Positions 44,209 to 54,707 of a stretch of DNA of 64,000 nt are shown here, piece after piece. Made by a program: the position numbers and the translations under genes. The stretch comes from Schizochytrium sp. TIO01. Lineage: Eukaryota > Sar > Bigyra > Thraustochytrida > Thraustochytriidae. Within the stretch, counting starts at the first letter, position 1. Each line of letters starts with the position of its first letter. The stretch covers positions 4,060,845 through 4,124,844 of the forward strand of contig SMSO01000014.1 in NCBI GenBank assembly GCA_004764695.1, read 5' to 3'. The notes below the pieces were generated by a model. That model searched no databases. It was given only the letters and a program-made list of their open reading frames with translations, and was not told where the DNA came from.

Positions 44209-45061
44209 TCCTCCCCCGCCACCGCCACCGCCGGCTGAACGCATGCCCACGCCACCATCACCACCCCCTCGGTCTAATGCGGAATCATCCTTGCATGATA
44301 CAACACCTGTAACATCTATGGATAACAGCAGGAACAATATCCCATCCTCAGGCGAGGCCCTTGGAGAGACTGAGACGGTGCCTGCTAACCAGGCGGCCCA
44401 GGTTGATGTCCAGAGCCTTGACACGAGTGAGGTTTCTAGCCCCCCTTCGCCACCTGCAAGGGCACCACCATCTCCCAAACACTTACACGGTCAACCTTCT
44501 TACATTAGCAACGATGATGACGATGGTGAAGTTGATGCTCTATCACGATCACTGGACCATACTGTGGTCGAGCGTCTGCGTAGCTTTGCAGCAAGCAATA
44601 AAATGAAGCGTGCAGCTCTTGGCGTAATCGTCCGATACTTGAACAGAAAGGAGATTAACGCTCTTCGCTCGCAATTTGAACGATTTGATGAAGATGGCAA
44701 TGGGTTCGTTACCGGGAATGAACTCGCACAAGCCATGCGACGAGTGGGTCTCGACCCCTCTGAGGATGAAGTTGAAAACTTACTCGTGGCTCTTGATGAG
44801 GACCATAATGGAAAGATTGACTATGAAGAGTTCCTAGCCGCCTCCATGGATCGCCACGTTTACCTTCGGCAAGAGCTTCTAGAGACAGCTTTTCATTATT
44901 TTGATACCGCCAACAAAGGTTGCATTACCGTGCAGGATTTGGAAGCCAGACTCGGTGATGAAGACGCATCCCTGGTGCAACATATTCTCAAGTCCTGGGA
45001 TGCTGATCGAGATAACCTCATTAATTTTGAAGAGTTCTCCAAAATGATGAATGAAGGTTAG
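42809..45061 (+). CDS. Calcium-dependent protein kinase (CDPK) with long low-complexity linker
   Basis: This intronless frame of 750 residues starts at the ATG that gives MGHRHGTQ. Gly2 makes N-myristoylation, common in this family, possible. Residues 2-150 are a Pro/Gln/Ser-rich leader. The kinase domain spans about 151-405: GQGSYG at 158, Lys180, HRDLKPEN at 269, DFG at 292, and the activation segment up to APE. Residues about 405-585 are low complexity with poly-Ala and poly-Pro runs. A typical junction follows (VVERLRSFAASNKMKRAAL), then four EF-hands starting near 627, 663, 699 and 731. EF1 and EF2 are canonical. EF3 ends in Asp instead of Glu, and EF4 has Asn at the usual Gly position. 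Calcium binding to the EF-hands relieves junction autoinhibition. Most CDPKs have no spacer between kinase and junction, so the 180-residue linker is odd. Confidence 0.93.
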
Positions 45062-45502
45062 ATGGCTCGCTTCTCATCTCGTAGCCCACTTGCTCAATCT
45101 TGTTGTCTTCCGTCCTCCAACATATTTTTTTTTGATAGACTAAAAACAAAATGACCATTTCAAACCCTTTCTTGCTGCGGCGAAGAAACTATAAAGAAAT
45201 AGAGAGGCTGTTTTTTTCTTGTATTGTGTCTGGAGAAAGACATGCACATTTTTTTGTCTGCTGTATCCCCAGAGCTAACTCCTTCAAACCTGTTAGCTTG
45301 GGTTAGAACTGATGAAGCCAAAACTATCACTCATTTCAAGAGAGGTAGGTACTCACCTACGGTAGTATAGTATATTCTCTCTAATGAGTGCTATAGCCCT
45401 CCATATACAAAGAAAGAGTCTAGTTCTCTTTCTCACATGCTTTCAACTTTCAAAGCCCAAATAAGCCATCTTTGTCCTTGCTCCTAGGCTTGCGCAAGCA
45501 CC
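45062..45502. other. Intergenic between CDPK and Bud32 genes
   Basis: The spacer holds the 3' end of the CDPK transcript and the promoter of the next gene. A GTAGGTACTCACCTAC near-palindrome lies at about 45345-45360. Confidence 0.5.
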
Positions 45503-46449
45503 ATGGCAGGGACCTCGGAGGATTCCGACAAATCTATTGTTGCCGGCGGTGAGACTGTGTTGCTGAGTACCGTCATCGCCCAGGGCGCAGAAGCTGTACG
45601 TTGTGAAGACGAGTTGATCTAGGCGGGGGAAGGCTGGGCAGTGGCTATGGAGCACGGCACGAACGAAGCAGGCAGAGAGAAAGGGAGACATATGGTGCAG
45701 GGTATGTGGTCGACAACGCATACATACTGTTGCGAAAGAGAATGTGCAAGGCCACCACTCGGTAGCAACAAAGAGATAAAGTCAAAAAAATAAACTAAGT
45801 CTGACGAGAAATACAAAATGGATAGAAATTATACAAAACGAGCTTTCGTGGCAAAGATGCTGTTGTGAAGGAGCGCATTCCTAAGGCGTATCGGCACCCA
45901 GATCTTGAGGCACAGCTCACCAAATCACGTTTTACACAGGAGGTCCGTTGCTCAGGACGAGCACAAGAAGTAGGCGTGGTAACACCTACTGTGCTCTTCT
46001 CGGATGTGGATCAAGGCATCATCATTATGGAGTACATCGACGGGAAGCCACTGCGTGAAGTCTTCGATGACCCAGAACTTAAGGAGAATGATTCAATTAA
46101 GCTAGCGCAGGACTTTGGACGTGCTGTAGCTAAGCTTCACAATTCTCACATTGTCCATGGTGATTTGACTACGTCTAATGCTATGCTTCGTGCCGATGGC
46201 GAGCTTGTCGTCCTTGATTTCGGTCTTGCTAAGGTTGATCGAACAGCCGAGGAAAAGGCAGTGGACATTTATGTCTTACAGCGCGCCTTTTTATCCACTC
46301 ATCCGAACTCCGAAGGGATCTTTGACGAGTTACTCAACACGTATATCGCTTCTCTTTCTGACTCTGATCGTGAGAAGGTCGCAAACAAACTTCCGAAGGT
46401 CCAGCAACGTGGACGTAAGAAACGCCCTCTGCCAGCCGCTTCGTCTTAA
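45503..46449 (+). CDS. BUD32: Bud32/PRPK (TP53RK) atypical kinase, KEOPS complex
   Basis: There are two exons, 45503-45595 and 45826-46449, with one phase-0 intron (donor GTACGT, acceptor ATAG), giving 238 residues. That is the usual compact size of the family, which lacks most of the kinase C-lobe. Motifs: IAQGAEAKLY (N-lobe start), VVKERIPKAYRHPDLE (the family signature), IIIMEYIDG (hinge), IVHGDLTTSN (catalytic loop, HGD form) and VLDFGLAK (DFG). The tail is basic (RGRKKRPL), as in homologues, where it contacts tRNA. Bud32 works with Kae1 in KEOPS to make the t6A modification of ANN-decoding tRNAs. The intron splits the family motif, so exon 2 alone would look truncated. It lies 440 bp behind the CDPK on the same strand, with no functional link implied. 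Confidence 0.93.
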
Positions 46450-48045
46450 TATATAGGGAAATGAAGGAGTACTCGCAGGGCTTCTCTTCATACGATCTCG
46501 TTTTCACATAATATATATGCGAATTTGTTTCCATTCGAGTCATCACCCTGACAGTATGTGCGATGGTTCATTCCAAATTCTAGATCCTACACTCTCCTTG
46601 TTCTCGCCTACTTCAACTTCCCACTCTCCAAAGGCTCTTTAGAGGTTCGTACTGTTCGTGTGGTCATTTCGTTTTTCAATGACCTTGGGAGCTGATGTCG
46701 AAAGGAACTTGGGATCGAGGAAATTGTGACCACTTCGCGCTTTGTAGGCTGCTTTTGGGTGACTCATATTTGGTGATACTTGTTTCTTGGACAGTCCTCG
46801 TGTTTTCGCATAGATTGGACAGATTCATACTACTCCTATTATGACAGTCCTCGTGTTTTCACTTAGATTGGGCTGATCATCCTAGTCCTATTATAATATC
46901 CTTTTCGCAAGTATACAAATGAATTTTTTAAAGCCTCAGATCATGTTTCATCTATTCATTGCAGTGCATTCTATTACTTCCGCCTTGGCATCTAGCTACA
47001 GCTGCTACTGCTGTGAATTTGTGAATTGAGTTCTAACTCTCAAATGTCTAGGAACTGGCTAGCGACCAGGTCTTTGCCGATCTCTGTGCTATTGCAGCAC
47101 CAAAGTACCTCCCGCTGTAAAGAAGACGGACAGGCAAGAAGAAACAAAACTAAAAAAATCAACACCAACAATTCTGAAAATAAAATGCGGACCATGTTCA
47201 ACGCAGCGAAAGGGAGCACCTACTCAGATGCAGCACGAGCAGCTGGAGTGACGCGTCAATTGCAGCAGCTTGAAGAGTGCCGTCACTGGAGGACAAGCAA
47301 CAGAGGCGCCCAGGAGCGAAATCTCCTCCTTGTTCATCCCCCTCGAAAGAACAAAAGAACAGCTACAGAGAATAATCTATTGAAACGAAGGAACCTCAAA
47401 GAAACAAACGAAACAAACGAAACAAACGAAACAAACGAAACAAACAAACGAATACAGATAATGCAAAACCTCGTGCTCCCTAGTAGGTCGTTTCCATCCT
47501 CAGTCAGTCAGTCAGTCAGTCAGTCAGGCTGCCAGGCAGGCACCTTCGCTGGTGGCCAGCCATGGGCAGGTAGACGCCCGCGCCCAAGCACGAAGCATCG
47601 CCCTACGTCAAGCAAGGCCCTGCGTGCAGAAGAGGCTAACGCCGCAGTCAATCTCTGCGCAGAAACTCAGTCAATTGAATTGAATTGAATTGAATTCAAT
47701 TCAATTCAACTCAAATTATCAGAACAAACTGAAGAAAGAAAGAAAGTTTAGAAAGTTTAGAAAGGTTAGAAAGAAAAGTTAGAAAAGAAAAGTTAGAAAA
47801 GAAAAGAGATACTGTGTATACAAACATGACAAACATGATATAAGAAGAGGAAAGAAGACAAAGGTACCTCCCAAAGAAAGAAACAGAAACGAGAAACAAC
47901 AATGCAAACAATACAAACAATACAAACAATACAAACAATACAAACAATACAAACAATACAATCAACATACAAAGAAACAAAGAAACAAGGCAACAAACAA
48001 AGCATCAAACAACAGACTGTCAGACCGCTGCGAGGACCCGCTCGC
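46450..48045. other. No gene supported; repeat-rich 5' flank
   Basis: An open frame at 47026-47688 is rich in Lys, Asn and Thr and passes through simple repeats, so I do not call it a gene. Repeats present: a 9-bp GAAACAAAC run (47398-47446), a CAGT run (about 47503-47526), a TTGAA/TTCAA inverted repeat (47674-47711) and a 9-bp AACAATACA run (47907-47959). Confidence 0.5.
47674..47711. repeat. Perfect TTGAA/TTCAA inverted repeat
   Basis: Four TTGAA units are followed by three TTCAA units, forming a palindrome centred on GAATTC near 47694. It could extrude as a cruciform or simply reflect turnover of a pentanucleotide repeat. Confidence 0.85.
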
Positions 48046-50232
48046 ATGGACGCCGCCGGCGCAAGCGTGAGGTGGGCGGAGACGCGAACGGAGGCGGAGA
48101 TGCAGGCGGAAGAGGAAAAGACGTTGGAGAAGGAGGTGGAGAACTGCGCAAGTGGTGCGGAATGCGGAGCTGACAAAGAGGTGGGGCGAAAGGGAGACCC
48201 TGAGGCTGCTGCTGCAGACGGTTGTTTGGGCGATGCGAGCAGACAGTTCGAGAGCGACGGGGAGCGACGTGGAGGAGATGCCGGTTGCGAAGAGGAGGGA
48301 GACAATGCAGACGGGGATCTGGGAAATCCTGGCGAGATTGAGGGACCCGATCGGTCAGAGGAACCACAAGCAAAGGCAGAGGAAGTAAACGAGGCGACCC
48401 AGGAAAATCTAATTGCTGCCACTTCAACTGGACAAGACACAGAGGTCAAGCCCAGCATCGCAGAAGGAGTCGAGCAAACTACGGAGGGACACCCATGCAC
48501 GGAACAGAGGGCGGAATACGTGACCCAAGACGAGCAGGGCAACAATTCTGTGGTAAATGCAGATTCCACCATAGGTGCCACCAGCACAGGTGACTTGGAC
48601 ATTGATGCAAGGCAACGGAACACTCATGGCCAAGAAGGCGAAACGCAAATGGGATTGAAAGACACACATGACACCAAGACACCTGCGATTTCTCCATTGG
48701 CTCAAAATGAAGCAATTCCAGAATTGAATTCTGCATTAGCAGCAGCAGCAACAACAGAACCTGCGACAACAACAAACAGCAGAGTTAAAGCGCCCAGCTC
48801 AGAACATAAAGAGGAAGAAAAACTTTTTGAAGATGCTCCTGGAATATTGCCCTCTATACATGCTCCAGGTCAATACGAACAAACAGGAATAAAAGATCAG
48901 CAAGATAGTACAGATACGCAATATGAATCTCTTACGGAGGGCATCAACGATAAGGCACCAGTGTCACCGTCTCCAGTACGAGCTCTGCCAGAAACCGATT
49001 CAGAAGGTCAGAATAACCACGAGAGCAAAACGCCCGGACATACAACTAGCCCTCATAAAAATGCTCAAAACTCACTCTTCGCAGCTTCTAGCAGCGCATC
49101 AACAAAAGCAGCAGCTAAGGCAGCCAAAGCAGCTGCAAACCTAGCTGCAAAGGCAATTGGGTCCATTCACGAATCTTCCTGTGTGCCTTCAGTATCAGGG
49201 GTTCCAACCTCAGGATCTGATATAACAGGAAATGAGGAAAATTCTCACGGGCAACCATCTTCAACAGCACCTCCGCTAGAGCTGAATGGTAATGCAGGGA
49301 ACATATATAGCGAGGAGGGGGGTATGCATAATGGCAGCACCCATAATTACTCAAATAGTGACACTAGCAGCAACGACAGTAGTACCACTAATACCAATGT
49401 CTCAATGTCTCGGTTTGGAGGGAAACTCAAGGGGAATAAGCTGGGGACGATGCGACCTATGGGACCCGGGAGCAGCAAGCATCTCAGTTTGTCGCTGAGG
49501 TATCTTGAAGAGGAAGACGATCGCGCAAGCTTATCGCCGCGGTCTGAGGAAACCCATGAGAATGCCAAGACTCGTGAACAACTTGCTTTTGCCCTGCAAT
49601 CGGTTTTTAGCGTTTTGAGGGATGCTCGAACAACAAGTAGTGCGAACAACCAGTGTATTCTACAGGTTACTAACCAAATGGAAGAACATGTAAACAAAAT
49701 GACTGCTATGAAGGATAAGGCAAGGGTTAAAGCCACCGAGTCAGCTGCAGCTTCAGCTGCACGGGCAAAGGCGGTCAATGAGGCGCGCGTGGAGAAAGAA
49801 CGTTTGCACTCACAGGTGGTGCAGCGCAACAAAGCTGCGCGGAAAGCATGGAAAATCACTCAAGGCTTGGATTTGACAGGGCCAAAACGTGCTCCGTCCT
49901 CAAGTAAGCCTCCTATTGTCCCCTCTGCTTCATCTTCATCTAAAACAGCAGTGGAAGGGCCACCTGCACCTTTGGAGACTAAGGAAACCAAGTCCGTAGG
50001 AACCTCGCCAACGCCGAATCAACGTGAGCTGGAGCTTGAGCAAGAGGTGAACAACCTTCGTAAGCAACTCGAAGCTACACAAACGCGCGTCCGCGAACTT
50101 GAAAGCGACCTGCGACAGGAACAAGGTAAACGACTAGGCGACATCGCTACGGAGCGACAACGCACTTTATTGGCTGTTGGTATCTCAGCCTTTGTGACAT
50201 TCTTGGCCATGTTTTTGGCTTCAGAACCCTGA
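48046..50232 (+). CDS. Large acidic, low-complexity, tail-anchored coiled-coil protein
   Basis: The frame gives 728 residues from an ATG that begins MDAAGASVRWAET. The frame is open further upstream to an ATG at 47902, but that extension encodes a simple QTI repeat and is left out. Residues 1-500 are rich in Glu, Ser, Thr, Asn and Ala with no domain I recognise. An Ala/Lys-rich helix lies about one half of the way along (KAAAKAAKAAANLAAKA). Near the C-terminus, ELELEQEVNNLRKQLEATQ and the following stretch form a coiled coil, directly followed by one hydrophobic segment (LLAVGISAFVTFLAMFLA) and a three-residue end. That layout is typical of tail-anchored proteins of the ER or mitochondrial outer membrane, with the bulk in the cytosol. 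Function is unknown. Confidence 0.72.
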   Translation: MDAAGASVRWAETRTEAEMQAEEEKTLEKEVENCASGAECGADKEVGRKGDPEAAAADGCLGDASRQFESDGERRGGDAGCEEEGDNADGDLGNPGEIEGPDRSEEPQAKAEEVNEATQENLIAATSTGQDTEVKPSIAEGVEQTTEGHPCTEQRAEYVTQDEQGNNSVVNADSTIGATSTGDLDIDARQRNTHGQEGETQMGLKDTHDTKTPAISPLAQNEAIPELNSALAAAATTEPATTTNSRVKAPSSEHKEEEKLFEDAPGILPSIHAPGQYEQTGIKDQQDSTDTQYESLTEGINDKAPVSPSPVRALPETDSEGQNNHESKTPGHTTSPHKNAQNSLFAASSSASTKAAAKAAKAAANLAAKAIGSIHESSCVPSVSGVPTSGSDITGNEENSHGQPSSTAPPLELNGNAGNIYSEEGGMHNGSTHNYSNSDTSSNDSSTTNTNVSMSRFGGKLKGNKLGTMRPMGPGSSKHLSLSLRYLEEEDDRASLSPRSEETHENAKTREQLAFALQSVFSVLRDARTTSSANNQCILQVTNQMEEHVNKMTAMKDKARVKATESAAASAARAKAVNEARVEKERLHSQVVQRNKAARKAWKITQGLDLTGPKRAPSSSKPPIVPSASSSSKTAVEGPPAPLETKETKSVGTSPTPNQRELELEQEVNNLRKQLEATQTRVRELESDLRQEQGKRLGDIATERQRTLLAVGISAFVTFLAMFLASEP

Positions 50233-50832
50233 GCATACAAATTTAGTTTCAGTCGAAGTCATTCATAATTGTGTAAGGCAAAGCAAATAATATTTCCTCT
50301 AGTCAAGCCGCGTTTACTTGCTTCTTGATATGCCATTATCGGAGACAGAATATGTGATCAAGGGTTGAATGAAATAATTCGAACGGCTGGAATTTCTTTG
50401 CGCAAAGGATGCTGAGCAGTCAAATTTAAATTAATGAGGGGGGGGGGGGAGGCAGACGCACTAGACACTGCACTGCACCACCATAGACATCGAGTGTTTC
50501 CCCCCTCTCTCACACACAAAAAAATACAGACAAAAGAAATGAAGAGTAATCGTGTTTTGATTTTTAATTATTTTCGTTCTGCGCAAGTTAGATTGTTTTT
50601 GAAATTAAAAAATGCAGCAGCCTCTGCATTGTGTTTGTTTGGTTCCATTTAGTATGTTTGTATGTTTGTATTTGAAGAGCATCTTACCAATTGCGTCTAC
50701 GCGAGTAAATCTATAATGCGACCTGGCCCACAGAAAAGAAAAAGAAAAGAAAAGAAGCAAAAGACGCCCACACACAATAAATTATCTTGTAAAGGGGGTC
50801 TCTGAAAAAAAATACGAGAAACTCACGTCTAT
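50233..50832. other. Convergent 3' flanks, no gene
   Basis: This short region separates the converging ends of the tail-anchored and ARMC1-like genes. It contains a run of 10 G near 50438-50448 and AAAAGAAA tracts near 50736-50758. Confidence 0.6.
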
Positions 50833-51846
50833 TTAGTAACCCATGAGCCAAGATGATGCGTTTGCCAAAGCATTACTGACTTTACCAATGAGACGGGAGC
50901 TTTTTTCCAACTTTCGAGCCTCTTCCTCTTTGCGCTGCTGCTCAAGGCGAGCTTCAAGACTACTGAAACCCTGGCGCGCGATCCGGCCTGTGTCTTCTGC
51001 CCAGTCATCATCATAGTCCTCTTCTTCGAGGTATTCTGGATAATCTTCATCATCCTCGAGCTCAGTATTGTTACCATTATAACTTTGCTCATCTCCTTCC
51101 TCTTCGTCATCATCACCATTGGCATTCCGCGAGGTATTCTTACCTAGAACAATTTTGGCATAATAGCCTGCAGCAGAAAGAGCTCGAATGAGCGCACGCT
51201 CGACGATATCAACCTCACCACGAGTGCCTACACGAACAAAGCCCCGCCCAGGCAAGGTCGTAACGCTGATAGCGCCAGGGACACGGATGATTAGCATTTC
51301 GATTTCTGCACGAATATTAACATCCTCGAGCTCTTCTAGAGCCAATGTAATAGTCTGCAGCTCCCGGCTGGTGTTGGAGATCTTACTGGCCTTGCCCAAA
51401 CCACTCAAAGACGCGGACTTGCTGCCGCGATTATTACTGTGCGAAGCGCAGTTCTCTGAGTCCTCCTTTGCTTCATATTCTTCGTCATCATCGACCGAAT
51501 ACTCCTCATCGCCAACCAATACTGCAAGATTTGCCAATGTACCTCTTGCAAACTCATCGAGACGAGGGATCTCATGTGAGCGGGCAAGCGCGCCACGCAC
51601 ATTGTCAACCAAATCCGGAAACTCTCTCATGATAGTCTTGTTCTTTGAATGACTGGATAAAAACTGCAGCGCACGCGTCGCTACCAGCACAACATCAATA
51701 TCTTCATGCTGCGTATATTGTACCAGACCCGCAAGACATCCCTGCTCCTGCACAATGAAGGGTTGATTGTCCGGGTCCTGAGAAAGCGTCAGCAACTGCT
51801 TTGCAATTGCACGGCTGTTGGGAATATCAATGCTTGCCGTATCCAT
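50833..51846 (-). CDS. ARMC1-like protein (ARM repeats plus HMA-like domain)
   Basis: This is a single-exon frame of 337 residues starting at MDTASIDIPNSRA. The frame is open about 30 codons upstream but has no ATG there. Residues about 10-130 look like two or three armadillo-type helical repeats (GCLAGLVQYTQHEDIDVVLVATRA... and FARGTLANLAVLV). An acidic spacer follows. Residues about 165-235 have the beta-alpha-beta character of a heavy-metal-associated-like fold (RAEIEMLIIRVPGAIS, GRGFVRVGTRG) but no CxxC metal site. The C-terminus is acidic, then basic and amphipathic (RLIGKVSNALANASS). This order, ARM then a degenerate HMA domain, is that of ARMC1, which in animals is linked to mitochondria and the MICOS/MIB bridge. 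The assignment is from remembered family layout, not a search. Confidence 0.6.
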   Translation of the reverse strand: MDTASIDIPNSRAIAKQLLTLSQDPDNQPFIVQEQGCLAGLVQYTQHEDIDVVLVATRALQFLSSHSKNKTIMREFPDLVDNVRGALARSHEIPRLDEFARGTLANLAVLVGDEEYSVDDDEEYEAKEDSENCASHSNNRGSKSASLSGLGKASKISNTSRELQTITLALEELEDVNIRAEIEMLIIRVPGAISVTTLPGRGFVRVGTRGEVDIVERALIRALSAAGYYAKIVLGKNTSRNANGDDDEEEGDEQSYNGNNTELEDDEDYPEYLEEEDYDDDWAEDTGRIARQGFSSLEARLEQQRKEEEARKLEKSSRLIGKVSNALANASSWLMGY

Positions 51847-52752
51847 GGTCTTGCTGCGTATTTTCCTCGACTTGGCTTTACGTCCTCTTCTCAAGTCTGG
51901 CTGTGCTAGCTCGCTAAGGCGACCGTCGAGCTGCAAGCTCTGTGTGGGTCTTTAAAGCGCGAAGGCTCTACCTACTCAGTTAAGCAGTCAAGCAAGCACG
52001 CCTCAGGCGCGCGCCAGACCTCACGTCAGGCACAGTTTGTCTTTGCTTCCTCGCTTCCCTTGCTTGCCTTGGTTGGTCTTGTTACCTGTAGTGTTAGTCC
52101 TTTTGTACTTGCTATTCTACAGTGGTTCTTTTCCTTACTTTATCACCCTCCTGTCGCTTTGGTCTGACTTCAATGGACGATCGATGTAACCACCTCTTAT
52201 GCCAAGGTATTGCCCAAACTAGCGATCTATCTAGATCTACGTTAAGAGTCTGGTTCGTGCTCGACGTTTCTTTCCCAAAGAAACCACGAGGGAGGCACTT
52301 CGGAGAGCCACCGATGCGGCTCTTGAGTCCCACGAAGCCTTGCCAAAACCAGCTAACGGTCTCAACGATACTTCAGCAGCGTGCGACAAGCTCAATGCCA
52401 CGCAGCAAACCCCGTGCGTCTCCTGCCTGGTGAGTGGCCTAAATCAAGCTCGCAACCGGCTCGAGGCCGAGGCGCGAGCGCTCGTCCCAGCACAGCAGCT
52501 GCCGCACTGGGGCAAGAAACGGCAAGGTGTGTACCGACAATAGTCACTTTGAAAGAGGCATCGAAAAGCTTTTGACTTTCAAGAAATGAATTTTAAAAGT
52601 AAAAAGATAAGGAAAAAGGCCTATCTGGCTTAGAAAGAGGCTCAACAGGCCGCACCGCGGCGAAGGCGAAGCAGCGAAGATGAGCTTTGAGATTTGCAGA
52701 AGGGTTTCAAAGAAAGACTCAGTAGAGCAGCGGAAGTTGTGAGCGGGAGAGG
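51847..52752. other. Divergent intergenic region, no gene recognised
   Basis: The spacer separates the ARMC1-like gene (minus) from the phosphatase gene (plus) and should contain both promoters. A CTACCTACT motif lies near 51969, and pyrimidine-rich repeats with CTTGC lie at 52048-52080. The frames seen are short and unsupported. Confidence 0.5.
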
Positions 52753-54200
52753 ATGGCAGCAGCAGGATCAGAGGTGGCGGCGAAAAGGTTTTCACATCTG
52801 TTGAGAGCAACCAAGAATGCCTGGTAAGTTTACAGTACAGGTGGAGCAGACTTTGTTCTGGCAAACAACTTTGGGCTCTTACCTCGAAGTTGCAGAGTTC
52901 TCCGCGTAGGGTACATAGAGAAGTTTAAGGGTTCCTCTGGGCCTTGCAACAGTTAAAAAGGCTCTCCACAGGACACGGGTATAGTCTTCGGAGACGCAGT
53001 TGTGTGGCCAAGCGCTCAAACTAACGTTGTTGACCTTTTACTGTAACAAACTATATTTTACGCAGTGACCAGCTCGCCCCCCTTGTTCGTGAGCTGTACA
53101 AATCTGCAGACACAATCAATGAGCTCAAGGCCGATGAAAGTGTTTTTACGATTGCTGATGGGCTCGTTCAGGAATTGTTGACAAAAGCTTTGCTACGCAA
53201 TGGCGATGACTTCAAAGCCATTGTTGGCGAAGAAGACTCATCCTCAACAAACCTTCACATAAGACCGTATACAATCTCTGGACTTAACGTACCTGAACAA
53301 CTCTTTGATCGCATTGATAAGACCCGCGATGCAGTGCAGCTACTTGGGCGCGAGCTTGGTGCGGTTGTGGGACCTCGTGGATTTTCGGACTGCACTGTGT
53401 TTATTGATCCCATTGATGGCACTCGAGAGTTCTCGACAAAGATGGGCGAACAATGCACGATTCTCGTTGGATTTGCTGTAAAGGGTCGGCCCGCAGCTGG
53501 CGTCATGTATCGCCCTATTCCCAACCCCCCCTCCTGGGCGTTTGGCTGCAAGAGCGAAGGTATTTTTGAGTCTCAGCTGGATATGGATGGAGACGTGGCT
53601 ACAACTAGCTCTCCAATCAACCCTCATGGTTTGTTGACATCGAATGGATCGATTTCACCATTTTTGGAGCGTCTTCTTGAGGGCTTGGCCTCTCAGGAAG
53701 ACGCTAAAGTGTTTGCGGAGGATGAGGACAAACGTGATGCTGCTGATCAGATGCGTGTCCGTGCTGGTGGCGTGGGTAATAAGCTTATGAACCTCTTGGA
53801 ACACAAGGGCATGTTGTACATTCAAGATCGTGGCGTTTCGCGTTGGGACACATGCGCACCTCAAGCTGTAATCGAAGCTCGTGGTGGACTTTTGGTGAAG
53901 CTTTCAAGTTTGATGGCTTCTAAAAAACTCGAGTCTTACACCTATGAGAAAACAACTGAGAATCTCGACGTTAACACCGATTACCCTGTACAACTGGGCA
54001 AGTACAATCGCCGCTCGGCAGCTACTTCAAAGAATGATTCTTTTCTTGATGAGTCTCAACAGGCAACAGACCTTCGCCCCTATGCAAATGTATGCGGCTT
54101 TCTTGCACTTGATGCAGCTTCGGCAGCTCCGGAGCGCCTTGATGCAATCACATCTATGGTCCAAAGTGCAGCTGTAGAGTCAGAGCCTACCTTTTCTTAA
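52753..54200 (+). CDS. Inositol/bisphosphate-nucleotide phosphatase (IMPase superfamily)
   Basis: There are two exons, 52753-52823 and 53066-54200, joined at a phase-2 intron, giving 401 residues from MAAAGSEVAAKRF. The three metal-site motifs of the lithium-sensitive IMPase superfamily are present: GEEDSS near 79, DPIDGTREF near 138 and WDTCAPQAV near 284, followed by EARGG. The N-terminal helices (ACDQLAPLVRELYKSA) match the start of BPNT1/SAL1 and inositol polyphosphate 1-phosphatase proteins. The approximately 145 residues between motifs 2 and 3 and the 60-residue acidic tail are longer than usual. The enzyme should remove a phosphate from 3'-phosphoadenosine 5'-phosphate or an inositol phosphate; the sequence read here does not tell which. 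No targeting signal is obvious. Confidence 0.85.
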
Positions 54201-54707
54201 ACTAAAGATTGCTTAGCAAAGAAATTTAAACATAGATTTATCTTTTGTTATCTACAAGGGGCCTGCCTCAAGCTCAAGAAACCTTTTTTAATTCTTAAAA
54301 GGGTATACAGAGCCCCTTCACCAGCTTTATAAAACGCTGCAGTATATGAAGAGTAGTCTTTCTTGAAGTTTGACTGGTACACGCTTCAGGACATGATAAT
54401 AGTAAATTCACCAAGACAAATATTTAAATTCTTGTTGTTAACGCAAATACATTGCTTGTGCCTTACCTTAAACAACAGCAAGATCACCGCCCATTCATTG
54501 TCACATTTCAACTGACTGGTACCATTGATATTCTCCCTCTTTCCTCATGTTAAAGTGTTGAAAGGATACGAAGTTTTACTTTAGAAAAAGTGAACAATGT
54601 TTTGTTTTTAGGAAATCAAGCAGGATAATGTAAGGTACAGAAAGGCAAGACCAACGGTCAGACATAAAAGAAGATGAACTACAACTTTCAATGTGTCTTT
54701 CTCCATA
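54201..54707. other. Convergent 3' flanks, no gene
   Basis: The sequence is AT-rich and lies between the converging phosphatase and CenH3 genes. No supported feature is seen. Confidence 0.6.

Noticed and set aside
47026-47688. Open frame of 220 codons
   Set aside because: The composition is biased, it crosses several simple repeats and ends in a TTGAA tract, and it has no motif or homology that I recognise.
47902-48045. N-terminal extension of the tail-anchored protein
   Set aside because: It is a pure 9-bp repeat encoding QTI units followed by low-complexity sequence. The ATG at 48046 begins the non-repetitive part. It remains possible but less likely.
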